From: Gigaspora margarita
Lineage: Eukaryota; Glomeromycota; Glomeromycetes; Diversisporales; Gigasporaceae
Length of the DNA stretch: 64,000 bases
NCBI GenBank assembly: GCA_009809945.1
Contig: WTPW01000016.1
Span: 701,140 to 765,139, forward strand
Reading direction: 5' to 3'
Numbering within the stretch: position 1 is the stretch's first letter; every line of letters begins with the position of its first letter. Position numbers and translations under genes: made by a program. The notes below the pieces were generated by a model, which was not told where the DNA came from, did no database searches, and saw nothing but the letters and a program-made list of their open reading frames with translations. Positions 22,005 through 33,939 of this stretch are shown piece by piece.

Positions 22005-22971
22005 AGGGTGCGGCAACTTAGGGAAGTTGGTAAGTTGTCACCCCAAGTGGCAGGTCTAGGGTTCAAATTCCACTGGCAATGCTTTGAAAAAATAGACCTG
22101 TGTTCTGGTAACTGTTTCTTATCGATCAGTTGGGCACATCACCTGTAGGCCTTGGTACACTATCTCGAATGGGAGCTTTCAGGTGCACAAAAATTCAAGG
22201 AACCAAAGAAATGGAAACCTATTTGGCAAGCCCTGAGTAAGGAGGTTGCAAATATCTTCAACAGTGCTACCAAAACTGGAATATCAGAAACTGGAGCCAA
22301 AGAATTGGATGACAAAACTTTTGAGGAGGGGGTCCACCAACCTGGCCACTGGAGTTGCACCAGAGGAAAAGGACATGTGTTTTGGCAGCATGTACCAAGA
22401 GGAGGGAGTCCATTTGGCGCTTAAAGCTGGGCCAACCAACCCTTCTGAGCTAACTGGTTTGGAAGTTTGGGAATACCAGAGAAGGACCAATAGGAAGGTT
22501 GTAGTGGGTTCTGGGGTTGGAACCTTACAAGGGCAGAAGTAGGTCACAGTAGTGGTTTAAGATTAGCTCTGACTACAAGTATCAGTATAATGCAGATGCA
22601 TAAGTTACTGAAGTGTAAGTGAATACCTAGTGGGAAGGTACCGCTCTACCAAGTTTCCCGTTGAGAATAAACTAGTCCTAAGAGGTATGTAAAAGAGATC
22701 TGGGCATCTGGACTGACTTTCGTTGACCACAGATGTTAGTGAATCAGTTGAGATTGGTCAAGGAGCAGATAAGATCAGAGGGTTTAAATAGGCAATTCCT
22801 GTAGTTGGGTTGCAGGTATGGTAGCTAGTGTGGAACTTAGGGCGGACCACTTAAATTAGATACCAAAAGTGTATGTGTGGCTAGTTGTATCTTTGTCCCT
22901 GTATAATTTCTGATGAGTAAACTAAATAAACACTATCCCCCAAGACGGGCACTTTGAAACCAAAAAAAATT
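22005..22971 (+). mobile_element. tRNA-headed SINE-like retroposon with 20-bp duplication
   Basis: The element is flanked by identical 20-base copies of TATATTATAATAATAAACTA at 21985-22004 and 22972-22991. The first about 80 bases look tRNA-derived, with a box-A-like TTAGGGAAGTTGGTA at about 22019 and a box-B-like GGGTTCAAATTCC at about 22070. It ends in an A-rich tail (CCAAAAAAAATTT). The body is less AT-rich than its surroundings. The long duplication plus tail indicates LINE-type target-primed insertion. At 967 bp it is long for a SINE. A related fragment lies at about 25560-25710 on the minus strand. Small frames in the body are not convincing proteins. Confidence 0.85.
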
Positions 22972-22991
22972 TATATTATAATAATAAACTA

Positions 22992-23332
22992 TAAATATAA
23001 ATTTATTATATATAAATTAAATATTTTTATTACTAATTCATAAATTTATAAAATAATAAATATTATATATTTACTGGTATTATTAACTTTTAACTTTATT
23101 TTATTATACAAACTATTTATTTTATAAAATAAAAATAATTCTAATGATGCTTTGAATATATAATAAGAATTTTATAATTTATTGCATTTGTAATATATTG
23201 TATTTTTTATTAATTAAAAATGTTGCTTATAAACCCATTTTAAAAGTTCTAATAAAAAATTTTATTATTTCTTAAAATGTATTCACAAGACAAATCTGTC
23301 TAGAATTTTTAGCAAAATTTACAATTTTTAAA
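22992..23332. other. Intergenic, no feature seen
   Basis: Very AT-rich sequence with no recognisable repeat ends or coding signal. Confidence 0.4.
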
Positions 23333-23731
23333 TATGGTGCAAGTAGCCTATACTTAACATGTTTCAATTTTTAAATCACTATAATTTTTTGTGCAAGAGG
23401 TTTTTTAAAAAACTGACCAGTAACTTGTAGAGCAATATTAGTTCTATAAGTTTGCCAAATATTTTTTTGAAAAACCTTCTCTATAAAAAGTTGATGCGAT
23501 TTAAAGATTACTATTGTTTTATATATAATTACTATATGTTTCAATTTTAACTAACTTTAAAGTGCTATAACTTTTTATAAAGACAACATTTTAAAAATCT
23601 GACTAGTAACTTTGTTCATTATGATAAGCTCTACAAGTTTGCCAAATATCTTTTAAAAATATTGTTTCTACAAAGAGTTGATGCATTTTAAAGTTATACT
23701 ATTTTATTGTCTAGTTTAGGCTTCTTGCACC
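23333..23731. mobile_element. MITE-like element with internal direct duplication
   Basis: Ends ATGGTGCAAGTAGCCTATAC and its imperfect complement (…GGCTTCTTGCACCAT) are inverted. Inside, about 190 bases repeat directly: the phrases TATGTTTCAATTTT, CTGAC(C/T)AGTAACTT, AAGTTTGCCAAATAT and AGTTGATGC each appear twice. No target duplication was resolved. Confidence 0.7.
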
Positions 23732-24081
23732 ATAAAATAAAATTTTATTAAAAATATAGGTATATTTTTCTATAAAATATTTTCTTTAAAATATATTTTA
23801 TAAATTTTATTATAAAATTTTTTTAAAATTATTAATAAACTTTAAAGTAGTAAAAGTTTAAATTTATTTTAAAATTTTACTATAAAATTTTCTTTGTTTT
23901 TTTTTTAAATTTTAAATATTCTTATCTATAAAAAAAATTTTACTTCTAATACAAGTCTTAATTTTTACAAGTAAACTACAAAAGTTGCAAAAATTAAAGT
24001 TGTATTCTTTTTATAAACTACAATATTGTATTAAAACTGGGAGCTAGAGCTAATATTTATAGAGTTCACCAAGATTAAGTA
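23732..24081. other. Intergenic, no feature seen
   Basis: AT-rich, low-complexity sequence between two elements. Confidence 0.4.
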
Positions 24082-24838
24082 CAGTCAGATCTCTCTATAG
24101 TTACATCCCATATAGTCACACCTTTATATAAGCACCTAATTTGTGCAATGAACTTAAATATAGTAAAAAAACCTTATTATAGTCACAAATAATCTTAATC
24201 ACTATCACAAAAAAATTTTGATTTTTTTATTAATTTTATTAATAAAAACTCTTATTATAATCACAAATTTTGACTAAATATGGATTATAACATCTGATTG
24301 GCCAATATTTATATTCATGTTTATTTAAAATTTTTTATTAAAAATTCTTAAAGGTTTGGTAGCAAATAACTATTGACATAGTGGTCCGATTTGGATGAAA
24401 TAACTGCTAAAATGATTGTCATAATAAGACAATTCTAATGAGCCCAATATCATTAAAATTTAATCACAAGCTCCTGTGATTGTTAAGAATTTGTGTCACT
24501 TCACATATTTAAGAATTGATTTATTTAAATATCAAAATAAAAAATTCTTAATGATCTTAGCATTTTGTAAATAGATTTGAACAATTTTAGAATCCTTGGA
24601 ATTGTCTTATTGAGTCAAATACTCTAGTAGTCATTTTATCCAATTTGGGCCAATAGATCAAAAGTTATTTACTATTAAACAATTTAAATTTTTTAATAGT
24701 ATTTCAAATATGCGCAAATATATTATTTATTGGCTATTGGTCATGTGACCATAACAAGGTATTTTATTTAAAGTTATACCTCTATATTATCACCAAAATA
24801 GGGCATGACCAACTTATGATTATAGAGAGATCTGACTA
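24082..24838. mobile_element. Non-autonomous Tc1/mariner-pogo-like element
   Basis: The left end is CAGTCAGATCTCTCTATAG. The right end is the complement (…TATAGAGAGATCTGACTA). TA lies at each side (24080-24081 and 24839-24840). The next inward motif is the repeated ATAGTCACA / TGTGACTAT type. The CAGT start and TA duplication fit the pogo/Fot-like branch of Tc1/mariner. No transposase frame is present. Confidence 0.75.
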
Positions 24839-24939
24839 TAAATAATTTTTTTGCTGAATAAATTTTTAAAATTTGGCTATTTTTAGCCTATAAGCAACTT
24901 AAACTTTTTTTATAATATAAATTAAATACTACTATAATA

Positions 24940-26291
24940 CAGTCATCCTTCTCTACAATCATCTCCTCTATAGTCACAACCTCTAAATAATCACAAAATT
25001 TAATTACCATTTATTTTATATATAAAATATTTATGTAGTTACAAATAGCTTATAATTACTATTATATTTTTTAAAAGCTTTTTAGATTCTTATTAATCAA
25101 AATACTTTTATATAATCACAATATTATATAAAAGTCCAAATTTTACTACTGTAGTTACTGAAAGCAAGCAATCTTATTTTGAACAAAAGTTATACAAAAA
25201 ATTAAAGTAACTTAGTTTTAGATAAAATTGGTTTTTAGTGATAGCAAGTAGTTGATACATAGTGAAGTCCATAATTTACTATACAAATTAATTATAATTG
25301 CTTAAATAAATGTATTCAAAATAACAAAATGCATATATAGTAAATTTTTAGCAAAATCAGAGAACATTTAATTATTTGACTTTTTTTTTATGTTTATCAA
25401 ATATATTTTTAAAAAAATTCTAATTTTTTTCATTGGATGTTAAGTTAAAAGTCAAATAATAAAAAGTTATTCAATTTGGCCCAAAATTTTAAAATATATG
25501 CAATTTGATCTCTTAAATAAGTTTACTTAAGCAATAATAATCGATTTACATAGTATAAGACCCCTACCTAAGACCCAGAAGGGTTGGTCAGCCTGGCATT
25601 AGAATGCCAATGGTCTCCCTTCCCTTGGTCCATGCTTCCGAAATGCATGTCCTTTTCCTTTGATGTGACTCTGGCAGTCCAGTTGGTAGGTCCTCCAACC
25701 CTTTTGTCGTTGGTTTGCTTCTGGTCAGTCACTGTTAAATTTAGACTTTACTATGTAGTAACTATTATTGATCGTAGGGTAGCTTATTTTTAGATAAGAG
25801 AAGTTTTTTTGGTTAAAACAAAGGGAGTAGTTTATTTTGGGAATCTATGTTAAGTAAATTGATTAATATATTAAAAAAGTTAGTTGATATAACAAATTAC
25901 ACATATTTGAAAATTTTGACAAACTATTATTAATTCATTTTTTCATTATATATTGGACAAAAAAAAACAACTTATTTTTTTTTGTCTAACAAAAGTAAAG
26001 AAGTAAGCTAATAAAAGTTCATTAAAATTTTATAAAAATTTTAGAATATGTGTAATTTGCTATTCTGAACAACTTTACTTAATGCATAAAAATAGATTTA
26101 CTTAGTATAATTTGGTCTTTTATAAGTAACAACTTTTGTGATTATAAAATATTTATTTTTATATAATTATATTATAAATATGTATTTTATATATTATTGT
26201 GACTATATAGAATATATATTTTATAATCTTACTCATCTATGATCACATTTTTTTATGCAACAAACTAGGTGATTATAGAGGAGGATGACTA
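24940..26291. mobile_element. Second pogo-like element, 1.35 kb, with inserted SINE fragment
   Basis: Ends CAGTCATCCTTCTCTACAATC and its complement (…TATAGAGGAGGATGACTA) are flanked by TA (24938-24939 and 26292-26293). ATAGTCACA-type subterminal motifs resemble those of the 24082 element. Its interior shares phrases such as AAGTTTACTTAA and the TAAAATTTAGACTTTTAT type with the MITE at 46768-47085. It is interrupted by a piece of SINE-like sequence at about 25560-25710. Confidence 0.75.
25560..25710 (-). mobile_element. Fragment of the 22005-type SINE-like element
   Basis: Read on the minus strand, this stretch matches about 22330-22450: GGAAAAGGACATG, GGAAGCATG.ACCAAG and CCAACCCTTCTG occur in the same order. 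It lacks both the tRNA-like head and the tail, so it is a truncated or partly deleted copy. The open frame at 25584-25793 is a chance frame through it. Confidence 0.7.
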
Positions 26292-26689
26292 TATGATCCT
26301 TATTTTCAAGTATTATGAAAAAAATTTTAATTAAATATTTTAAGTTTTAAAAAATATAGATAATATAGCAATTTTCTGGAAAAATTTGTCTGGATTTGCT
26401 TACAGTTTGAGGGATAATATTTAATATCAACTATATTCTTGCTTTATTCAAATCTTCAATTCTAACTATAATATTACAATATATTGTTAAAAGTTGAATA
26501 TTTCACTAATAATATCTATTTTGTATCAAATCAAGTATTTTTTTATTATAAATAAACTTACATATAGTATTCATAAAATGGCTTTGAAAGTATATACAGA
26601 TACCTTATATTGGAGTCAAGGTCTATCCTATAATTTATAAAAAGAAATTAAATAATACTAGCATTTCGCCTGTGCCTTCGTCATGGAAA

Positions 26690-27940
26690 CATAAATTTAA
26701 GATAAAAATTTGATTAAAAAGTACATTAATTTGCAAACTGCAATGAATCAAATTAGGATTATTGCAAAATTTCTATCATAAATTACTATAAAAATTCTGC
26801 TAACATGATTATTGTGATCAAAATTATGCTAGTTTACATGGAAATTATATAATTCCAACATTAGATACTGTAAAATTTTGTTGCAGAACATGCTTGTTAT
26901 CCTATTGACCTCAATATATGGACAAAGATAAGTTAATTTGTGTTGGAATGATTGTAATTTCTATCATATTACTGAAAAAATTCCACTACCAAATTTACTT
27001 GGCATAATAGTAGCTAGAAAGTTGTACAAAGGACACTTAGTATGTAGCTATAAGTTATTGTAAAAAAAAAATTGTTACAAACTTACTTGTTGTTCTAATA
27101 ATATGAAATAGGCAAAGTTGAGATTTGTTGTATTGGAATGTGTTGTGACTTCTATTACGAACCGTTGTAAATAATTCTGTTACAAAACTTGCACGTCATT
27201 CCGGTAACGATAAGGGTGAGTTAGTTGTATTGGGATTATTAAAATTCTATATGAGCTAAAAAAAAATTATGGTATAATCTTAATTTTGCATTAAATTGTT
27301 ATTTTTATTAATAATTATAGTAAGAATTATAGTAAAAATCCTGTTACAACCTCCTTTACTATTCAGTGACATATCATGCAGTTAAAATTCACTGAGTCTA
27401 CAGACAGTTCTTACGGACAGTGCATGCTGACTGATGTTAACTAAATTCACCTACCTTAACCCTAACTCTAAGCCTAATTCTGGTCACTGAACTGTCCCTA
27501 AGAACTGTCCATAGATCATCTGGTTAAAATTGAGTCAATTTGTATTAAGGGCATCGTTAGTGACTATAAAAACTTTGATTAAAAGCCTTAGTCATTATTC
27601 TAATGTAATATAGCATGTTATTATGGAATAAGCCATTGTGGTTTATATCAGCAACGGTGAAATGGTGAATTAGTTTGTATTAAAGTTAACATAATTTCTA
27701 TTGTGGATTACTATAAAAAATTTCGTTACAAATATACCCAACAGATAATACATTTTAAGGTTGAGTTTGTATCAAAATTATAAAAATTATGCAAAACTTG
27801 TTCGTTATTCTAATAATCCACAATATGTGGTTAGGATTAGTTAGTTTGTGTTGAAATGATTATAGTTTCTTTCATAAGTTACTATTATAAACCTTACCAT
27901 TCTGGTAATACACAATATGGGACTCACTAATGCATGTTAG
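26690..27940. repeat. Degenerate tandem repeats of about 125 bp
   Basis: Phrases such as ATTTCTATCATAAATTACTA, TTCTGTTACAAAACTTG, CATTCTGGTAATA and GAGTTAGTTTGTATT recur in fixed order about every 120-130 bases. Copies are strongly diverged. The 27393-27518 MITE interrupts the array. There is no coding content. Confidence 0.7.
27393..27518. mobile_element. MITE with ACAGACAGTTCTTA ends and telomere-like core
   Basis: The left end TCTACAGACAGTTCTTACGG and the right end CCCTAAGAACTGTCCATAGA are inverted copies. The centre has CCTTAACCCTAACTCTAAGCC. It shares its ends with the 19240-19824 element. Confidence 0.75.
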
Positions 27941-27944
27941 TAAC

Positions 27945-29165
27945 TTTATCCATATCTCAGTTAATTTCGAAGATACAATGTACGCATAATGAATGGATGT
28001 CTATTTATTAAATTTCAAAGATACAAAGTATGCGACGATTAAAGTTAATTTTTTTAAATAAATTATAAATAAATGACAACTGATTATTAATTCATAGTGT
28101 TACAATATATGACGAATATATTACTACATTATTATGCAAATGATAATAATTACAAATAGATCGTTATAACAGTATTTTAAATTTTCTCACAGCCTGACTA
28201 TAGTTTCACATTTTTTTAGATCACATTTTTGATTCTAGGGATTGGAACTGTTTAACCATTTAAAAATTGCTCTATAGTTCCAGGCTGAATTATGTTGGTC
28301 GTGAGCTGGAATTATTTTAATGCTGGCCAAATTAAATAGTTAAACAGTTAAATGATTAAGAAAATTTTTAGGCAGTTCTAATCCTTATTCGATTCTAATC
28401 CAAACAAAAATGTTAAAACATACAACCCCAAAATTAAATGATATAATAGATAGATAGATGTTATTAACGTTATCTATATCTCAGTTAATTTCGAAGGGAA
28501 GTCTATTTGTTAAATTTCAAAGATACAAAGTATGTGAACGATCAAAAATTATAAATAAATGACTTAATTCATAGTATTACAAATTATGATAAATATATTA
28601 TGACATAATTATGCAAATGATCATAATAACAGATTTAAATAGATCATCATAACTGATCACAGTATTTTAAATTTTCTCACAGTCTGACTATGGTTTTACA
28701 TTTTTTTAGATCACATTTTCGGTTCTAACCCAATCAAAAATGTTAAAACGTACAAACCCAAAATTAAATGATATAGATAGATATAGAAATATAAATAGAT
28801 AATAGTTAGTTAGACGTTATTAATGTTACCCATATCTCAGTTAATTTCGAAGATACAATATACGTACAACAAATGGAAGTCTATATGTTAACTTTCAAAG
28901 ATACAAAGTATGCGAATGATTGAAAGTTAATTTTTTTTAAAAAAATTATAAATAAATTACAACTGATTATTAATTCATAGTATTACAAATTATGATGAAT
29001 ATGAATTACAATGACCATAATTACAGATTTTCATAACTGATTACAGTATTTTAAATTTTCTCATGACTTTACTATAGTATTATGTTTTCACGTTTTTTAG
29101 ATCACATTTTCAGTTCTAACCCAATCAAAAATGTTAAAATATACAAACTCAAAATTAAATGATAT
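27945..29165. repeat. Three diverged direct repeats of about 300 bp
   Basis: Units at about 27946-28245 (continuing after an insert), 28462-28790 and 28818-29165 share CATATCTCAGTTAATTTCGA, CAAAGATACAAAGTATG, TTTAAATTTTCTCAC and CAAAAATGTTAAAA in the same order. The first unit is split by an hAT-type MITE at 28236-28387. There is no coding content. Confidence 0.85.
28236..28387. mobile_element. hAT-type MITE, 152 bp
   Basis: Starts TAGGGATTGGAACTGTTTAA and ends with the imperfect complement (…GCAGTTCTAATCCTTA). Flanks are TTTGATTC (28228-28235) and TTCGATTC (28388-28395), seven of eight matching. It interrupts the first 300-bp repeat unit. The intact units at 28715-28750 and 29110-29135 show the uninterrupted sequence. 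Confidence 0.85.
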
Positions 29166-29746
29166 AGATTGTAAAAAATCAAGAAACTGAATATTAGCTA
29201 GATATATATCATAAAATCTTGAAATAATGTGCAGAGATGAAATTACAAATTTTGGCCTAAATTAAGTTTAATTCAGACCAAGATTCGAAATAACACCCAT
29301 GCCTCCTATTCAAGATTTTACAGTATAGTATTAAAAAAAAGTCATTTCTATGAAAAGTAAAGTTATAACTATCTAGTATTTGAATATAAACATTTTTATA
29401 AAAATGATACAAAAAATAAACTTTGAATTTTTGGGCACTAGTTTTTACATATAGCAGTAACATTTAATAAGAGTACTTAATTTTATTTTATAACCATTTC
29501 TTGATATGAATTATTTTTAGCAATTATAAATTTATCTAGATTTTTGTTTGCTAAAATAAATTTAAGATTAATCATATTAGTAAAATTAATATTACAAATC
29601 AAAGTATGATATTATACCTAAAGGCATAATATGAAGTGTGCAATAACTGTAGTATTTTATGGGCGATCCTGATTGATCAGTGATCCCAGCTGGTATGGCT
29701 AGGTTATCTGAACAATTAGGAAGAGAACATAAAATACGTAAAGTAT
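29166..29746. other. Intergenic, no gene supported
   Basis: AT-rich. A 68-codon minus-strand open frame (29257-29463) has a low-complexity translation and no recognisable domain, and is not called. Confidence 0.4.
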
Positions 29747-29860
29747 CATGTACTTAAAATCTGGTTGGCTTTCCAAGTGCTATAAAAGTATGATCTGCCA
29801 CGTAAGCAGCAGATCATACTTTTATAGCACTTGGAAAGCCAACCAGATTTTAAGCACATG
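29747..29860. repeat. 52-bp near-perfect hairpin, 10-base loop
   Basis: Arms 29747-29798 and 29809-29860 are reverse complements over 52 bases with one mismatch. The loop is CACGTAAGCA. No target duplication is visible at the edges. If transcribed it would give a long double-stranded stem suitable for small-RNA processing. It could equally be a recent inverted duplication or a minimal foldback element. Confidence 0.9.
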
Positions 29861-30214
29861 ATGCAGCAGTTATTGCTTGTGTAGCATGCAATAACAGATT
29901 TATCAATGCTTTACGATGATCAACAAACTTCTTCCTTAACATAACAAGAGAAATTTCAAAGATGAATGAAGCTTCACCCTGCCCAAAAGAATTTTAGGAC
30001 CAGAAGTTCTGTCTAAAAATTTTTAGAACTTAAGGTTTACTGAAAGTTTTTCTGGTCCAAATCACAAAGATGACAATTTGAAAGGACAATTTACTGCTGG
30101 ATTTTGCAATCATAAAAGCAAAGAAGCAAAAGCACTAACAAGAACAAAAAAAAAAAGTGTTGAGTGTATTTGAAATCAACTGAAAGTGAAAATTTGAAGG
30201 CATAAGCATAGCCA

Positions 30215-30930
30215 AGGTTGAAAGAAGTCTGCTAATTGTTTGCCAGTCATAAATTTTAGAACCAAAGTATAGATGTTTCAATGGTTCTTTACAATTTTTG
30301 ACTCAAGGTATTGATTTAATGTTAGATTAGATGTTCTGTTCAGTTTAAACAATTTAAAAACTAAAGATATTAATTTGTTTTCTTGCCTAATACAATTTCA
30401 GAGCCCAATATACTATTGAATGTTTTACCCCGTCTATAGAACCAAGGTACTGATTAATGCATAGTCCTATTAATAGAATTATACATTTATGAAGCTTAAG
30501 GTATTAATGAATATTTTGCTTGGTTATTAGAATTTTAAGCTCAAGATACTGAATAACTGTTTCGCCTGGCTATAGAATTTTAAATTCAAGGTATTGATTA
30601 ATATTTCGCTTGGTTATTAGAGTTTTAAAAATTAAGGCACTAATTAAATTTTGCCCACTTAAAACCCAAGATACTGATTTGTTTTTGTCTGGTCCATACA
30701 TTTTAGATCCTAAGATGTTAAATAAATGTTTAATTCAGTTATGATAATTTCTAATCAAGGTATTTTTCTGATTTATATGTTTCTCTTTTGTTATTAAATT
30801 TTTAGGTTGGGTGTACGAATTAAATGTTTTTGCTCTATTATTAAAACTTCAAATTTCACATTACTAGATGAATGTTTTGCTGGTCGATTGCAATTTTAGA
30901 TCCAAAGGTACTAATTGATTGATTTTAATA
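30215..30930. repeat. Degenerate tandem repeats of about 62 bp
   Basis: About eleven diverged copies of a unit built from TTTTGCCTGGTTATTAGAATTTTA, then AAGGTATTGATTAATG. Order is conserved and spacing is about 55-70 bases. There is no coding content. The flanks 29861-30214 and 30931-31129 show nothing recognisable. Confidence 0.75.
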
Positions 30931-31129
30931 ATTAACTATTTCATATACCAATGATTATTAGTCTGATTTCATGTAAATTTACTGATATAAATACAACCTT
31001 CAAATGAAAATCTAGTCGTCTCTTTCTCTTTCTTGCATTGAAAAATGGGTAGTTAAATTTGATAATAATTGTAGATTTTTAAATACTTTAATATTTAATA
31101 TTTAAGCGAATAAATAAATTTTAATAGGC

Positions 31130-33155
31130 AAGTTCAAACCACGGTGACTACTTACCAACTGATAAAGAGATTAAAAGTATAATTGAATCATCTATTCCCG
31201 AAAACACTCGCAAAGCTACAAAAAAATGAGTTATGGCATTAAACCGATGCTGTGAAAATGTTGGATATCACTATAGCTATAGATGGGGGTGAAATTATTC
31301 TTCTTAATAAGAAGTTCTTGTTGTAATTGTTAAAATTAGTTGATGGTGAAATTGGTGAAATTAGTTTTTCAATATTAAAAATTAATTTAAATTATGCCAA
31401 AAATTAATTAAAACTAAGTTAAATCAAATACAATAATTGTTTTAGACTTAATTTATAGATTTATTAAAAATGTTGAAATTATTGTTGAAATTATTGTTGA
31501 AATTAAAAAAATAGAAAATGAATTTCTCTCCCACCTATAACTATAGCATTGAAACAATTTCAAACAAAGATCAGCTTGAAAAGGAGATGACTGAGTTTTT
31601 TTGTGGCGTATGAAAGGTTCAAAATGGGAGTGACTATAGTCCATTCTCATTAACTAATTCATATAACTATTTAAGCAATTATATTTCTAAGCACCCTTAA
31701 CGTAGTAAAACATTTACTATTAATAATAAATGTAATTTTTCTTTACTTTGGGAAGTACTTAATGGAAAGATGAAGGCATTAAAAAAGTCTGGAAAAGTCA
31801 CGAAGCATCATGATCTGTTAACACCTGAAGAATTAAAACAAATGTTTAATCATGAAGCTCTATCTATTAATACAGCTAAGGGGTCTTCAATACTGGGTGT
31901 TTATGTGGTATTGTCTTCTATTTGCACCTCGAGATGGAGAGCATAGTCAAATGAAAGTAGCCCAGTTCAGTTTTCTAAGCGATGGAGAGCTTCAGTTTAA
32001 TAAGTATTCACAAAAAAATGACCCTGGGGGTATTGATAGAAATTTAGATTCATTGGTAATACCAGTACCTGCAGATCCTAAAGGTTATTTGGGGCTGATT
32101 CATGATATTAAACTTTATTTAAGTAAAAGGCCTGAAAAATGCATATGCGAATTCCTTCATCTCCAAATTATTAAAGATGTTTGAGGTATTTTCATCTTAA
32201 TATATCAACTTTTAATTATTCATTATAATATTATTTTTAATAAATTTTAATACAGAATATGCACATGGAATTTGGTATTCGAATACTAAACTTGGTGTGA
32301 ATACATGTAACAACTTGATGAAAAGCATATGCAATGATGCAGGAATAAATATTGAAAACTGTGACATTGTTAATCACTCAGAAAGAACTACCCTGATTAC
32401 ATTTTTATTTCGTGAAAGCATTCCTGTTGTTACTTCTATGTCAATTACTGGTCACAAAAGTGAATCCTCTTATTGGATTTACTCAAGACCAAGTGAACAA
32501 CAAAAAAAAAAATGCACTATTTACTTTAATTAATGTCATAAATCTTCCTGAATCTCAAGACTTATCAGTAAATATTGTATTTTATTAATTTAATTTATTT
32601 AATAAATGCTTAATAATATATTCAAAATTTTAAGAGCAATAACGATCATGATATCATTAATGATTATGCTACTATTCATGAATATGATGATAATACTATT
32701 CATAACCATGACTCTAAAACTATTCACGACCATGACTCTAATACTATTCATGACCATGATACTACTGAAGAGAATATTGGCTATAACAATGAAGAAAATA
32801 CTGACTTTGACACTGCTAAAAAAATTCAATTGCAGGTAATTTAGCACCATTATTTTAATTTTTGATCTATTAAATTATTTAATCTGATTTATTAGTTACC
32901 TAGTGTCAGTTCAAATTCATGCGCTAAAAAAAGAATGATTAATTCTGATTTTCAAATACCTTTAAAAAATAATATGAAGTTGAATTTGCCATTACATATA
33001 AATGCAACAAAAAAAACCTTCATTAGGTGGAAGACAATCTTTACGACATTACAAATCGAGTTCACAAGATTTTCAAGATGGTGCCATAAAAGATGGGACT
33101 ACAATTATTAATAATTACTATATCAATGCTGATAATGTTACAATTAATAAATAAA
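31130..33155 (+). mobile_element. Crypton-like tyrosine recombinase element, broken
   Basis: Several plus-strand pieces read in order as one decayed recombinase. An N-terminal helical part lies at 31150-31250 (PENTRKATKK) and an EFF-type SAM-like segment at about 31560-31640. The core begins at about 31770 (LLTPEELKQMF). The catalytic domain includes FAPRDGEHSQM (about 31921-31954), then HSERTTLITFLF (about 32374-32409) and GHKSESSYWIYSRPSEQQ (about 32450-32505). HxxR, GHK and the Tyr mark a tyrosine recombinase of the Crypton/DUF3504 type. A tail of Asp-His-rich repeats (32640-32765) and a NNYYINADNV stretch follow. There are at least three in-frame stops upstream, one frameshift near 31880 and a break around 32180-32260 that may be an intron. 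The second catalytic Arg region is altered (HSER rather than the usual HSGR). It is probably inactive. No terminal repeats were found, as expected for Cryptons. Confidence 0.75.
32690..32770 (+). repeat. Coding minisatellite TATTCATGACCATGACTCTA
   Basis: About four copies of an approximately 28-30-base unit encode (T)IHDHDSN-type repeats in the frame that continues the recombinase tail. The same DNA is open on both strands only because of the repeat. Confidence 0.7.
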
Positions 33156-33939
33156 TAAAAACATGCATAAAGCGCATAAAATACAAATGTGATATATGTA
33201 CTATAAGCAACAAAATGCATATGCGATGTAGCCATAAAATATAAAATAAAAATGTAATATTGCTATAAAATATAAAAATAGGCATAAAATTATTAATTTA
33301 TTTTATGAGCTGATCATAGTAAAGCATTGGATAAAAAAGCAAATCTTAAAAGTCTGAAATCTTTAGTAATATCAAGATAGAATCGCATCATACATTGCAA
33401 ATTTTTTTAATGAATTCATAGGAACTTTACAATAAAAAAATATAATATATTAATAAAAAAACAAAACAAGAAATCTATTATTAAAACATTTGATAAGCAT
33501 TGTATAGTAAGAATAGCAGTATTTTTTATTTCAATGATACTGAATATTGTATTCCCAAGAGTTAATATATAGTTAGTACATTTAATAAGCTCAATATACA
33601 AAAACCTAACCCATTTTATTCTCTATACAATATACTTTGTATTTCCAATATAGTATTATATATAGTATTATATATATATAACAATATAAGAGACTCCTAA
33701 AAAAAATCTGGTAGTATAATTCAAAACCTAAAACAAGGTTACTATTAGTATTTATATATGAAATATTTTAGTAATTGATAATATTTATTTATTAAAAGAA
33801 CTATAAAAATATTTTTGATACAGTATGAAAAACAGTACATGCTATACTATATATAGTTTTTCAATTTAAGAAAACAATATTTTTAGCTTATTCATATTAA
33901 CTTATAAAACAAACTCAAGTAAATACTACCTTTTTACAA
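33156..33939. other. Intergenic, AT-rich
   Basis: A GCATAAAATA-type low-complexity patch (33160-33290) and a TA-rich run (33650-33682). No gene is supported. Confidence 0.45.

Noticed and set aside
22010-22085. A possible tRNA gene
   Set aside because: Box A and B-like motifs are present but the arms do not pair as a tRNA, and the sequence is the head of a retroposon with a tail and target duplication.
22152-22547. Overlapping open frames on both strands in the SINE-like body
   Set aside because: Several frames are open at once because of higher GC; none has a recognisable domain and the related fragment at 25560 does not keep a frame.
26650-26700. Helitron end
   Set aside because: A CTAG occurs nearby but there is no convincing hairpin before it and no TC start or Rep/helicase sequence.
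32599-32850. Open frames on both strands rich in Ile/Met
   Set aside because: Produced by the ATGACCATGACTCTA repeat; the meaningful frame is the Asp-His-rich tail of the recombinase.
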